Below, one piece after another: positions 1 through 5,535 of a stretch of 6,633 nucleotides of DNA. The notes below the pieces were generated by a model that ran no database searches, had not been told where the DNA came from, and saw nothing but the letters and a program-made list of their open reading frames with translations. Origin of the DNA: an archaeon (lineage in GTDB: Archaea; Hydrothermarchaeota; Hydrothermarchaeia; JALTZZ01; JALUTC01); NCBI GenBank assembly GCA_027058345.1, contig JALUTC010000018.1:1-6633 (forward strand), given 5' to 3'. How positions within the stretch are numbered: position 1 is the stretch's first letter; every line of letters starts with the position of its first letter. Both the position numbers and the translations under genes were made by a program.

Positions 1-347
1 ATTAAATCTTCTTCCTTAATTTCGAATATATCCTTGTTAAGGGGACATGCGAGAAGAAGAGCACCTTCCTTATTAAGCATTATTAAAAGCTCCTCAATCG
101 TAGGTAAGCCTAATTCTTCCATTTTTTTCATCGTTTTCTCCTGAATCTCCTTTGGCATGTCAGGTAAACATTTCAATTCCTTAACATATTTCTTATGAAC
201 AACTTTAATACCTCTCGAACCAAAAAATACCGTTACATCTGCACCTTCTCTTAATAAACTTAAAGCCGTTGCTAAACCATTAAATACCTGACACATTTCC
301 TCGTTGAATATAAAAATCGTTACCTTTTTTCTTTTTCTTTCTTTCAT
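1..347 (-). CDS. DsrE/DsrF-like (DsrE2-type) sulfur-carrier family protein, C-terminus cut by window edge
   Basis: An ATG at 347 opens a frame that stays open for 115 codons to the left edge, so the C-terminus is missing. The product begins with a basic stretch (KERKRKK), then a beta strand (VTIFIF, residues 9-14), a helix, and a second strand GADVTVFFGSRGIKVV (35-50). A MEELGLPTIEELL segment follows (76-88), and then GALLLACPLNKDIFEIKEEDL (95-115). That order, with one cysteine (C101) just after the last strand and a following (G/E)IKEEDL, is what I know from the DsrE2 (DrsE_2) family of small soluble sulfur-relay proteins, where this cysteine is the likely persulfide carrier. C19 and C60 are extra. 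The start lies 5 bp after the stop of the DUF366 gene, so the two are probably one transcript. No clear SD motif precedes it. Family assignment is fairly sure; the sulfur acceptor is unknown. Confidence 0.72.
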   Translation of the reverse strand, partial: MKERKRKKVTIFIFNEEMCQVFNGLATALSLLREGADVTVFFGSRGIKVVHKKYVKELKCLPDMPKEIQEKTMKKMEELGLPTIEELLIMLNKEGALLLACPLNKDIFEIKEEDL

Positions 348-352
348 AATTA

Positions 353-937
353 TTATCTTAATATCTTTGTCTTAAATATATCCCTTTTTATCCTTTCAAT
401 TTCTTCAGCATATCTTATACATACATCTCTTGCCATATCAATCGGATTTCCATCGTAAAATTCTTCGAGACATGAGACTTCGATAGGAGTTCCAGTACAT
501 TTTATGTTTATCCCTAAATGTATTTTCATCGAAACATTTGATACTGAAGCAACACTAACCGAAAGCTTCCTTCCTTTGTAATATAAATCTCCAAATCTTC
601 TCTCAACGTTATATTTCCTTAATTGTTCCTGAAATATTCCAACAAGAAGCCTTTGTCTCAAATATGCGATTTCTATGTTTGGAGGTTGTACATCGAAGTG
701 TTCAACTATTATATGTAAGAGATAATCTCCTTTTATTTCATGTCCTCTCATCATATCTAGCTGATCGATCATTTCTTCTTTTTTAACATTCATACCTCCT
801 TTGAAGATTACGATTGAATCTCCTACTATTCCAAAATTTTTCAATGCCCAATGTTGTTGCATTTGACTTCCATCGTAAAATAAATCCTCGTACAATTTTA
901 AAATCGTTATGTTACCAATTCGCATTATTTCCTTCAT
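353..937 (-). CDS. DUF366 family protein (predicted LplA/biotin-ligase-like fold)
   Basis: This 194-residue protein matches my recollection of the archaeal DUF366 family, represented by Pyrococcus PH1223. Visible hallmarks are FYDGSQ (20-25), the HWALKNFGIVGDSIVIFKG stretch (29-47), LRQRLL (93-98), a GDLYYKGRKLSVSVAS block (116-131) and HLGINIK (140-146). Length is normal for the family. The PH1223 structure is, as I recall, classed with the class II aaRS/biotin-lipoate ligase fold, but no substrate is known, so no function is assigned. Two starts are possible: ATG 937, or ATG 925 (MRIGN), which has an AAGGA a few bases upstream inside the first codons. Its divergent neighbour pyrD starts 10 bp away from ATG 937, so its promoter must overlap the beginning of pyrD. 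It is followed after 5 bp by the DsrE2-like gene, suggesting a shared, possibly sulfur-related role (inference). Confidence 0.75.
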   Translation of the reverse strand: MKEIMRIGNITILKLYEDLFYDGSQMQQHWALKNFGIVGDSIVIFKGGMNVKKEEMIDQLDMMRGHEIKGDYLLHIIVEHFDVQPPNIEIAYLRQRLLVGIFQEQLRKYNVERRFGDLYYKGRKLSVSVASVSNVSMKIHLGINIKCTGTPIEVSCLEEFYDGNPIDMARDVCIRYAEEIERIKRDIFKTKILR

Positions 938-947
938 TATTTATATT

Positions 948-1853
948 ATGAATCCATTAGAAGTAAAGATTTCGAAATTAAAGCTTAGAAATCCAACAAT
1001 GTTGGCCGCCGGTGTATTAGGAATTTCATCAAGCTTATTGGAAAGAATTTATAAAAGTGGAGCTGGAATAGTTGTGACAAAATCTATAAGTAAAAATCCT
1101 ATAAGAGGAAACAGAAATCCTGTCGTTTACGAGTTAAGGTATGGTTTATTAAATAGCATAGGGTTATCGAATCCCGGTTGTGTAGAATTTTTAAAGGAGC
1201 TTAAAGAATTAAGGGAGAAAAATATTCCGGTAATTGTTAGTTTATATGGTGAGAGTATAGATGAGTTTAAATTTCTGGCAAAATTTTTCGAGGAATATTC
1301 TCTAGCATATGAAATAAATCTATCTTGTCCAAATGTTGAAAAGGGATTGGAATTTATAAAAGATTTGGATTCCACGTATAATCTTATAAAAGAGGTTAAA
1401 TCGGTAACAAGAAGACCTATCTTCGTTAAGATTTCTGCAACGGTTAACGATGTTGTTGAATTGGGAAAGACTTGCGAAGAAGCAGGTGCAGATGGTATTG
1501 TTGCAATAAATACGATAAAGGCTATGAAAATAGATATAAATTTTAAAAGACCAGTTCTTGGAGGAATTTTCGGAGGATTATCTGGAGAAGCGATTAAACC
1601 AATAGCAGTTAGGTGTGTATATGAATTGAGTCGTGAACTCAAGATACCAATAATTGGTTGCGGAGGAATATCGAGTGGAGAGGATGCCGTTGAATTTTTA
1701 CTCGCAGGTGCATCTGCAATACAAGTAGGAACGGCAATATATAAAAAGGGGGAAAAAATATTTATAGAAATATGCAGATTTATATTGAAATATTTAAGGG
1801 AGAATGGTTATAAAAGCGTCAAGGAAATAATTGGTCTTGCACATAGGGATTAA
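948..1853 (+). CDS. pyrD: Dihydroorotate dehydrogenase, catalytic subunit (class 1B type)
   Basis: Oxidises dihydroorotate to orotate in pyrimidine synthesis, in the cytosol, as an FMN TIM-barrel enzyme. The 301-residue product shows the family order: LRNPTMLAAG (13-22), TKSIS (44-48) with the FMN/substrate lysine, GLSNPG (72-77), NLSCPN (124-129) with Cys127 as the catalytic base typical of class 1, FVKIS (159-163), INT (187-189), GGLSGEAIKPIA (209-220), GCGGI (237-241) and AIQVGTA (257-263). Cys127 and the lack of an N-terminal membrane helix exclude class 2. Resemblance to PyrDB suggests a PyrK partner carrying FAD and Fe-S, but no pyrK is adjacent. The ATG at 948 gives the usual N-terminus (EVKISKLKLRNP); an earlier in-frame ATG at 909 would add 13 atypical residues lying inside the divergent DUF366 gene. 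No SD motif is present. The stop overlaps the convergent priS end by 4 bp. Confidence 0.93.
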   Translation: MNPLEVKISKLKLRNPTMLAAGVLGISSSLLERIYKSGAGIVVTKSISKNPIRGNRNPVVYELRYGLLNSIGLSNPGCVEFLKELKELREKNIPVIVSLYGESIDEFKFLAKFFEEYSLAYEINLSCPNVEKGLEFIKDLDSTYNLIKEVKSVTRRPIFVKISATVNDVVELGKTCEEAGADGIVAINTIKAMKIDINFKRPVLGGIFGGLSGEAIKPIAVRCVYELSRELKIPIIGCGGISSGEDAVEFLLAGASAIQVGTAIYKKGEKIFIEICRFILKYLRENGYKSVKEIIGLAHRD

Positions 1854-2752
1854 TCGAATATTTTTGGTCTAGCATCGTATATTGGATTAAACTTATATAA
1901 ATTTTTTACGAGCATGCAAATGAGACCGACTTTTGAATGAAGACTACTTGGCAATCTTATCAACCTTTTTAAATCCAATGTTACTTTCGAATCCAATATC
2001 TCCTTATTTATTTTTGTAACGATTTTTACAAATTCTTGAAAAATCTTAGACCTTTTCATTTTATAAACGTTATCCTCACTTATTATTTTCAACAAATATT
2101 TTTTATACCTCTTGTACCTTTTCAATTCTTCAAGATAATCCATCCTTTTTATTGTTTCGAGAATTGTTCTTTTCAAAATTTTATAGTATGCAAAATTTAT
2201 AACATCGTCACTAAATGTTATACTCTCGGATGCAATTACAAACTTTAATATCTCACCCCTTTCATAACTTCCAACCTTCATTATATCTTCATCTAAAACC
2301 CTTACATGATATCCACGACCAGAAAATACGACGTAAATATTTTTAAGACCTAATTCTTTCAGAGCATCCAAAACGATGAATACATAATCCTTTGCATCAT
2401 TTAAACATATTTCACAAACTTCTCCTTTTTTGCATTTACAACTTCTTATTGGTAAATCTTTTACATCCAAATCAAATACAAGTTCAGATTTTATCCATCG
2501 ATCCATTTCTTCAGGTATTTCATAATATGCAACACTGGAATATATTGCATATGGATATCTTTTTCTAATCCATCTCTCAAGCTCATCAACACTTGTGAAC
2601 TTTCTATACCTATCGCTTGGGCCTTCTCCAGTATAGTCAAAGGCAAATTCTCTATATTCTAGGCTATCGAGAATGAATTTTGGAATATTTTTTGGATTCC
2701 ATTCGTACTTATAAAATTTCTTCCTATCTTCTAAGCTTACTTCTTTAAACAT
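1850..2752 (-). CDS. priS: DNA primase small (catalytic) subunit PriS
   Basis: Makes RNA/DNA primers for replication with the large subunit PriL (not in this window). Seen in the 300-residue product (from ATG 2752): REFAFDY near 34-40, YPYAIYSSVAYYEIP (66-80), the catalytic metal motif FDLDVKD with Asp94 and Asp96, a zinc-knuckle-like C105-x-C107-x5-C113-x2-C116, the nucleotide-binding SGRGYH (144-149), and TLDLKRLIRLPSSLH (258-272) with the third acidic residue Asp260. These are diagnostic of archaeal/eukaryotic primases. An upstream TTG at 2761 in the same frame (adding LSS or MSS) is possible, but the ATG is the simpler choice; either start overlaps the 3' end of archease. The protein stops just after FNPIYDA, where many archaeal homologues continue for some tens of residues, so it is a short version. 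It is the last gene of the ksgA operon, and its stop overlaps convergent pyrD. Confidence 0.93.
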   Translation of the reverse strand: MFKEVSLEDRKKFYKYEWNPKNIPKFILDSLEYREFAFDYTGEGPSDRYRKFTSVDELERWIRKRYPYAIYSSVAYYEIPEEMDRWIKSELVFDLDVKDLPIRSCKCKKGEVCEICLNDAKDYVFIVLDALKELGLKNIYVVFSGRGYHVRVLDEDIMKVGSYERGEILKFVIASESITFSDDVINFAYYKILKRTILETIKRMDYLEELKRYKRYKKYLLKIISEDNVYKMKRSKIFQEFVKIVTKINKEILDSKVTLDLKRLIRLPSSLHSKVGLICMLVKNLYKFNPIYDARPKIFD

Positions 2753-3158
2753 CGACGACAAATTTTGCTATCCATAAATCGTTCTCCTTTTTTATTTCAA
2801 GATTATGATATGTTATTGCCTTAACTTCTGTTTTTAAAACATGTTCCTCTTTTGCTTCCTCTCCATATAATTCTCCATAAAGTCGATACTTATCTTCTAT
2901 CTTTACCTTAAACTTTGAGAACATCATGTTATATATGTCCTTATATGCTAAAAGAGTCGATAACCATGCAACTAAAAGAAGGTCGATATCCTCTTCCTGT
3001 ATTTCAACAACCTTCTTCTCTTTAGGATTTACCCTTTCTATATCGCACATTATATTGAAAACTGCTTTCGCTGCATTCTCGAACATTTCTTCTAAAGATT
3101 TTCCATACGCAATTATTCCTATATCTGCTGTTGTTTCAAAATATTCAAAACTCTTCAT
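2745..3158 (-). CDS. Archease (tRNA ligase RtcB-activating protein family)
   Basis: Archease helps the RNA ligase RtcB complete guanylylation and turn over during tRNA splicing and RNA repair. The 137-residue product has normal length and the family blocks: FEYFETTADIG (4-14) with Asp12, YGKSLEEMFENAAKAVF (18-34), EEDIDLLLVAWLSTLLAY (55-72), VKAITYH (112-118) and the C-terminal WIAKFVVDV (129-137) with Asp136. Asp12 and Asp136 correspond to acidic metal-binding positions in the family. Where Pyrococcus archease reads HTAD, this one reads TTAD, a His-to-Thr change at residue 9. The ATG at 3158 follows the kinase stop by a single base, without an SD motif, which suggests translational coupling. 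Its end overlaps the start of priS. No rtcB is visible in the window. Confidence 0.92.
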   Translation of the reverse strand: MKSFEYFETTADIGIIAYGKSLEEMFENAAKAVFNIMCDIERVNPKEKKVVEIQEEDIDLLLVAWLSTLLAYKDIYNMMFSKFKVKIEDKYRLYGELYGEEAKEEHVLKTEVKAITYHNLEIKKENDLWIAKFVVDV

Positions 3159-3159
3159 A

Positions 3160-3759
3160 TTAAGGATAAATTATTGTGCCAACATTCTCTCCAAGAATTG
3201 CCCTCCTTATAATTTCCAAATCTCTACCATTAATTATTTGAAAATAGATTTTAAACCTAATTATTAAGTGTGGCAACATGTCGTCAACCGGTTTAAATTT
3301 CATCGATAATAAATCCTTGGCAGATATCCTATCAATTATCTTTCCTTTATTATATATTCCATGAACATCTGTCAATTTTATTACACGATCAATATTAAGC
3401 TTATATGCAATATAACACGCTATACTATCACTAGTAACCCTCCAGGATTTTTCCAAAAAATCATCACCCTTCAATATCTCATAGGGAAATATTATTCCAG
3501 GCAATTTTATATTTCTTAAATCATATATCTTATTAAAGTTCAAATGTTTATTAATATAATATCCGTATTGTTCCATTGCAAGAATTGCCAATATATGAGA
3601 TGTTTCTTCATCCAGAATTCTTTTCTCATATAAATTTCTAACAAATCTTGAGAAAGGCCCTCCTCCAGGAATTATTAATATATTTTTGTGCCTCTTTAAT
3701 TCTATGGAGATTTCTCTTATATATCTAAACAAACTACCTCCCAATTTTATCAATATCAT
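3160..3759 (-). CDS. mfnE: COG2054/MfnE-like archaeal amino-acid-kinase-family kinase
   Basis: This 199-residue protein belongs to the amino acid kinase superfamily: KLGGSL (5-10) is the phosphate-binding start, IIPGGGPF (29-36) the second glycine loop, SWRVTSDSIA (105-114) and LTDVHGIYN (129-137) the ATP-side motifs, and VDDMLP (158-163) plus INGRD (176-180) complete the core. The short length and the SW-x-x-TSDS, VD(D/E)-x-x-P and NGR(D/H) combination match what I recall of MJ0458/MfnE, which phosphorylates aminomethylfuran-methyl phosphate to the diphosphate in methanofuran synthesis. Membership of this small archaeal kinase group is well supported; the exact substrate is inferred, since the group also occurs outside methanogens. 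The ATG overlaps the ksgA stop (ATGA, 3759-3756), so translation is probably coupled. No SD motif is visible. Aspartokinase, isopentenyl phosphate kinase and UMP kinase fit less well by length and motifs. Confidence 0.72.
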   Translation of the reverse strand: MILIKLGGSLFRYIREISIELKRHKNILIIPGGGPFSRFVRNLYEKRILDEETSHILAILAMEQYGYYINKHLNFNKIYDLRNIKLPGIIFPYEILKGDDFLEKSWRVTSDSIACYIAYKLNIDRVIKLTDVHGIYNKGKIIDRISAKDLLSMKFKPVDDMLPHLIIRFKIYFQIINGRDLEIIRRAILGENVGTIIYP

Positions 3760-4525
3760 GCTAGTAATTTATAAACTTTTATCAAGTCATCAATGTTCAA
3801 CTTATACACCCTTTCTTTCAAATATTCTTCAGGAATGAAGTGAAAATTATATCCAGATAATTTTAAAGCATTTCTTAAACTCTTCTTCTTATGTATAAAT
3901 ATTTTTCTGATAAATTCGAAAAATTCTTTTATATCAATATCTTTAGAAATTCCTCTGTATCTAAATCTAACTATTGCCGAATCAACATCTGGTACTGGGT
4001 AAAAATTCCTTCTGGAAACTATTTCGAGTATTTCAACGTCGGAGAATAGTTTTGCGAGAATTGTTATTCTTGAATAATTCCTACTTCCAGGTTTTGCAAT
4101 TAATCTATATGCAAATTCCTTCTGATATAATATTACAGCAATGTCAAACCCTTGCATCAATATTCTCTCCGTAATTTCAGATGATAATGAAAAAGGAATG
4201 TTTGAAACAACCTTATTATACTTTGGCAAATCAATTTTTAAAAAATCTCCCTCTACTATCTCAACATTGTTATAAATACTAAGCTCCTCCCTCAAAACCT
4301 TTACCAATTCCTTATCCTTTTCCACAGCTATAACCTTACCAGCCTTCTCAGCTATATATTTTGTAAGATTCCCGACCCCAGAACCAATCTCTAAAACAAC
4401 ATCCTTCTTAGATACATCTGCATACATTACCTCCCTCTTTAATATCCTATCGTTAATTAAAAAGATTTGATCTAAATTTTTTTTGGTTTTATATTATACT
4501 TCCTCAAAATCTTCATCACATCCAT
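3756..4525 (-). CDS. ksgA: rRNA adenine dimethyltransferase KsgA/Dim1, reading frame interrupted at an A8 run
   Basis: Dimethylates two adjacent adenosines near the 3' end of 16S rRNA, using SAM, late in small-subunit assembly. The long frame (from 4493, first ATG 4427) shows SAM motif I EIGSGVGNLT, acidic AVEKD, GDFLKIDL, the catalytic NIPF, FYPVPDVDSAIV and IHKKKSLRNAL. The conserved N-terminus is upstream: MDVMKILRKYNIKPKK is read from ATG 4525, but this frame hits TAG at 4474-4472. NLDQIFLINDRILKRE, the KsgA QxFL region, is read in the -1 frame directly after the A8 run at 4484-4477. That frame has a stop at 4496-4494 and no ATG, GTG or TTG before 4427, so neither frame alone makes a full protein. 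A -1 shift would give 256 residues, a normal length. ATG 4543 is an alternative start, but the TATA position favours 4525. This is the first gene of the operon; its stop overlaps the kinase start. Confidence 0.88.
4472..4484 (-). other. Candidate -1 recoding / slippage site in ksgA (A8 run followed by stop)
   Basis: On the minus strand the sequence reads CCA AAA AAA ATT TAG in the frame of ATG 4525. The eight A residues (4484-4477) place a canonical X XXY YYZ heptamer, A AAA AAA, exactly in the zero frame, and the zero-frame stop TAG follows at 4474-4472. Slipping back one base gives AAA AAA AAT TTA GAT, restoring the KsgA sequence KKNLDQIFL. One extra A in the mRNA or in the true genome (A9) gives the same result. 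The sequence cannot distinguish ribosomal shift, RNA polymerase slippage, mutation or sequencing error. Confidence 0.6.
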
Positions 4526-4547
4526 ATTTAATTTTATTTTCATAAGT

Positions 4548-4560
4548 TAATTATAAATAA
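4548..4560. promoter_or_regulatory. Shared (bidirectional) TATA-like element between ksgA and ferredoxin
   Basis: The bases TAATTATAAATAA resemble an archaeal box A on both strands: TTATAAAT on plus and TTTATAAT on minus. The centre is roughly 24-26 bases from ATG 4578 of the ferredoxin and roughly 28 bases from ATG 4525 of ksgA. Both genes would therefore be transcribed with little or no leader, as is common in archaea. This spacing is the reason for preferring 4525 over 4543 as the ksgA start. No BRE was assigned. Confidence 0.5.
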
Positions 4561-4577
4561 AGATAAGGGGATGCAAT

Positions 4578-4766
4578 ATGGCAGTTCCAGTAGTTGACCA
4601 CGAAAAATGTGTTGGCTGTGGTACCTGCGAATCACTATGCCCAGATTGTTTCAAAATAAAAGAAGATGGAAAATCCTGGGTTGTCTGTGATAGTTGTGAA
4701 GCAGGAAATTGCAATTGTCAAGAAGTTGTCGATGCTTGTCCAGTAGGAGCAATTTCCCTACAATAA
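4578..4766 (+). CDS. Small cysteine-rich ferredoxin, [4Fe-4S] type
   Basis: A 62-residue soluble electron carrier. It has the cluster motif C11-x2-C14-x2-C17-x3-C21-P and a distal C54-P followed by VGAIS, the pattern of archaeal ferredoxins. By comparison with Pyrococcus-type ferredoxins, C11, C14, C17 and C54 would hold one [4Fe-4S] cluster, and C21 with C47 could be the disulfide pair. Unusually there are ten cysteines: C24 and the group C37-x2-C40-x4-C45-x-C47 are additional. The spacing of the second group does not match the classical second-cluster motif (C-x2-C-x2-C-x3-CP). It is divergent from ksgA and seems monocistronic: a TATA element lies at 4551-4558 and T-tracts follow the stop. 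A GGGGAT stretch precedes ATG 4578, but the TATA position suggests a nearly leaderless mRNA. Its redox partner is not evident. Confidence 0.9.
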   Translation: MAVPVVDHEKCVGCGTCESLCPDCFKIKEDGKSWVVCDSCEAGNCNCQEVVDACPVGAISLQ

Positions 4767-4776
4767 AATCCCTTCC

Positions 4777-4797
4777 TTTTTTAATTTTTTATTTTTT
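4777..4797 (+). terminator. Oligo-T terminator after ferredoxin, overlapping the likely cobA promoter region
   Basis: Eleven bases after the ferredoxin stop there are three T6 tracts (4777-4782, 4785-4790, 4792-4797) separated by one or two A residues, with no stem-loop. Tandem U-tracts are typical of archaeal intrinsic termination. The same AT-rich stretch sits about 20-35 bases before ATG 4816 and must also contain, or adjoin, the box A for the next operon, as no other candidate lies in the 49-bp gap. Terminator assignment is moderate; the promoter assignment is weak. Confidence 0.5.
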
Positions 4798-4815
4798 ATC
4801 TCACTATTCGTAAAA

Positions 4816-5535
4816 ATGGGGAAGGTTTACATAGTTGGTGCAGGACCAGGAGATCCAGAATTATTAACATTAAAAGCTTATAAAATTATAAAAGATGCAG
4901 ATGTAATAATCTACGATAGATTGGTAAATAAAGAGATATTAAATTTTGCTAAAAAGGATTGTGAATTAATTTACGCTGGAAAATCTCGAGAAAAAAAGGA
5001 GATGTCACAGGAAGAGATAAATTCCTTACTCGTAAAAAAAGCAAAAGAAAAGGATGTCGTTGTAAGACTTAAGGGTGGGGACCCATTCATATTTGGAAGA
5101 GTATTTGAAGAGATGCTCGCATTAAAGAAAAATAATATTCCATTTGAAATAATACCAGGAATAACCTCCGCAATTGCAGCAGCAGAAGTTGCTTTAATAC
5201 CAATAACCGAAAGAAGATATTCCTCAAGCATATTAATCGTAACAGGTCAGGAAGCTGATAAAGATGAAAAAAGGGTAGATTTCTCTAAAATAAATGCCGA
5301 CACAATAATAATATTAATGGGTGTAAAAAACCTTGAAAAAATAGTGAATGAATTGAAAAAATTTAAAGATGAAAACACCCCGGTTGCAATCGTAGAAAAT
5401 GCTACCTTAAAAAATCAAAGAATAATAACTGGAACATTAAAGAATATTGTAGAAATGGCAAGAAAAGAAAACGTTAAACCACCTGCAGTCATAATCGTTG
5501 GCGAAGTCGTAAAATTAAGGGAGGAATTGGTATGA
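4816..5535 (+). CDS. cobA: Uroporphyrinogen-III C-methyltransferase (SUMT)
   Basis: Transfers two methyl groups from SAM to uroporphyrinogen III, giving precorrin-2 for siroheme, cobalamin, F430 or archaeal heme routes. The 239-residue protein is a single-domain tetrapyrrole methylase of usual length: VYIVGAGPGDPELLTLKA (4-21), VIIYDRLV (30-37), VVRLKGGDPFIFGR (82-95), IPGITSAIAAAE (113-124) and ILMGVKN (166-172). There is no CysG-like dehydrogenase/ferrochelatase or UroS fusion. Several normally constant spots differ: GRGGEE is GRVFEE (94-99), the THRG-like site is TERR (131-134), and VTGH is VTGQ (142-145). A related precorrin methylase cannot be fully excluded, though RLKGGDPF and the length favour SUMT. 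It is the first gene of the operon. ATG 4816 has no SD motif and is probably leaderless; its stop overlaps the queD start (ATGA). Confidence 0.87.
   Translation: MGKVYIVGAGPGDPELLTLKAYKIIKDADVIIYDRLVNKEILNFAKKDCELIYAGKSREKKEMSQEEINSLLVKKAKEKDVVVRLKGGDPFIFGRVFEEMLALKKNNIPFEIIPGITSAIAAAEVALIPITERRYSSSILIVTGQEADKDEKRVDFSKINADTIIILMGVKNLEKIVNELKKFKDENTPVAIVENATLKNQRIITGTLKNIVEMARKENVKPPAVIIVGEVVKLREELV
5519..5526 (+). promoter_or_regulatory. Ribosome binding site of queD
   Basis: GGGAGGAA lies inside the end of the SUMT gene, with its GGAGG core 7 bases before ATG 5532. It supports that start, which coincides with the SUMT stop (ATGA). It also shows that SD-led initiation is used for downstream genes in this genome. 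Confidence 0.75.

Noticed and set aside
448..881. 14-bp direct repeat TTCCATCGTAAAAT at 448-461 and 868-881
   Set aside because: Both copies encode the same short peptide (FYDG) inside DUF366. There are only two copies and no flanking structure, so it is coincidence of coding.
909..947. Upstream in-frame ATG at 909 as the pyrD start
   Set aside because: It adds 13 residues (LPIRIISFIIYI) not seen in class 1B PyrD and lies inside the divergent DUF366 gene. ATG 948 gives the expected N-terminus.
1127..1642. 171-codon open frame on the minus strand inside pyrD
   Set aside because: Antisense shadow of a well-conserved gene; the product resembles no family and is rich in Ser/Ile/Phe, as expected from antisense reading.
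2036..2248. 70-codon plus-strand frame opposite priS
   Set aside because: Antisense to conserved primase coding sequence, with Phe/Ile-rich low-complexity content and no SD motif.
2753..2761. TTG at 2761 as the priS start
   Set aside because: Possible but less likely than the ATG at 2752; it adds only three residues before MFKEV and increases the overlap with archease.
2926..3267. 113-codon plus-strand frame opposite archease and the kinase
   Set aside because: Spans the junction of two real minus-strand genes; no recognisable domain.
3974..4174. 66-codon plus-strand frame opposite ksgA
   Set aside because: Antisense shadow of conserved methyltransferase sequence.
3756..4427. ksgA as a simple 223-residue gene starting at ATG 4427
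   Set aside because: Conserved KsgA sequence (NLDQIFLINDRIL) continues in frame upstream of this ATG, so the N-terminus would be missing. The GGAGGT is only one base from the ATG.
4971..5231. 86-codon minus-strand frame opposite SUMT
   Set aside because: Antisense shadow of the conserved GGDPF region.
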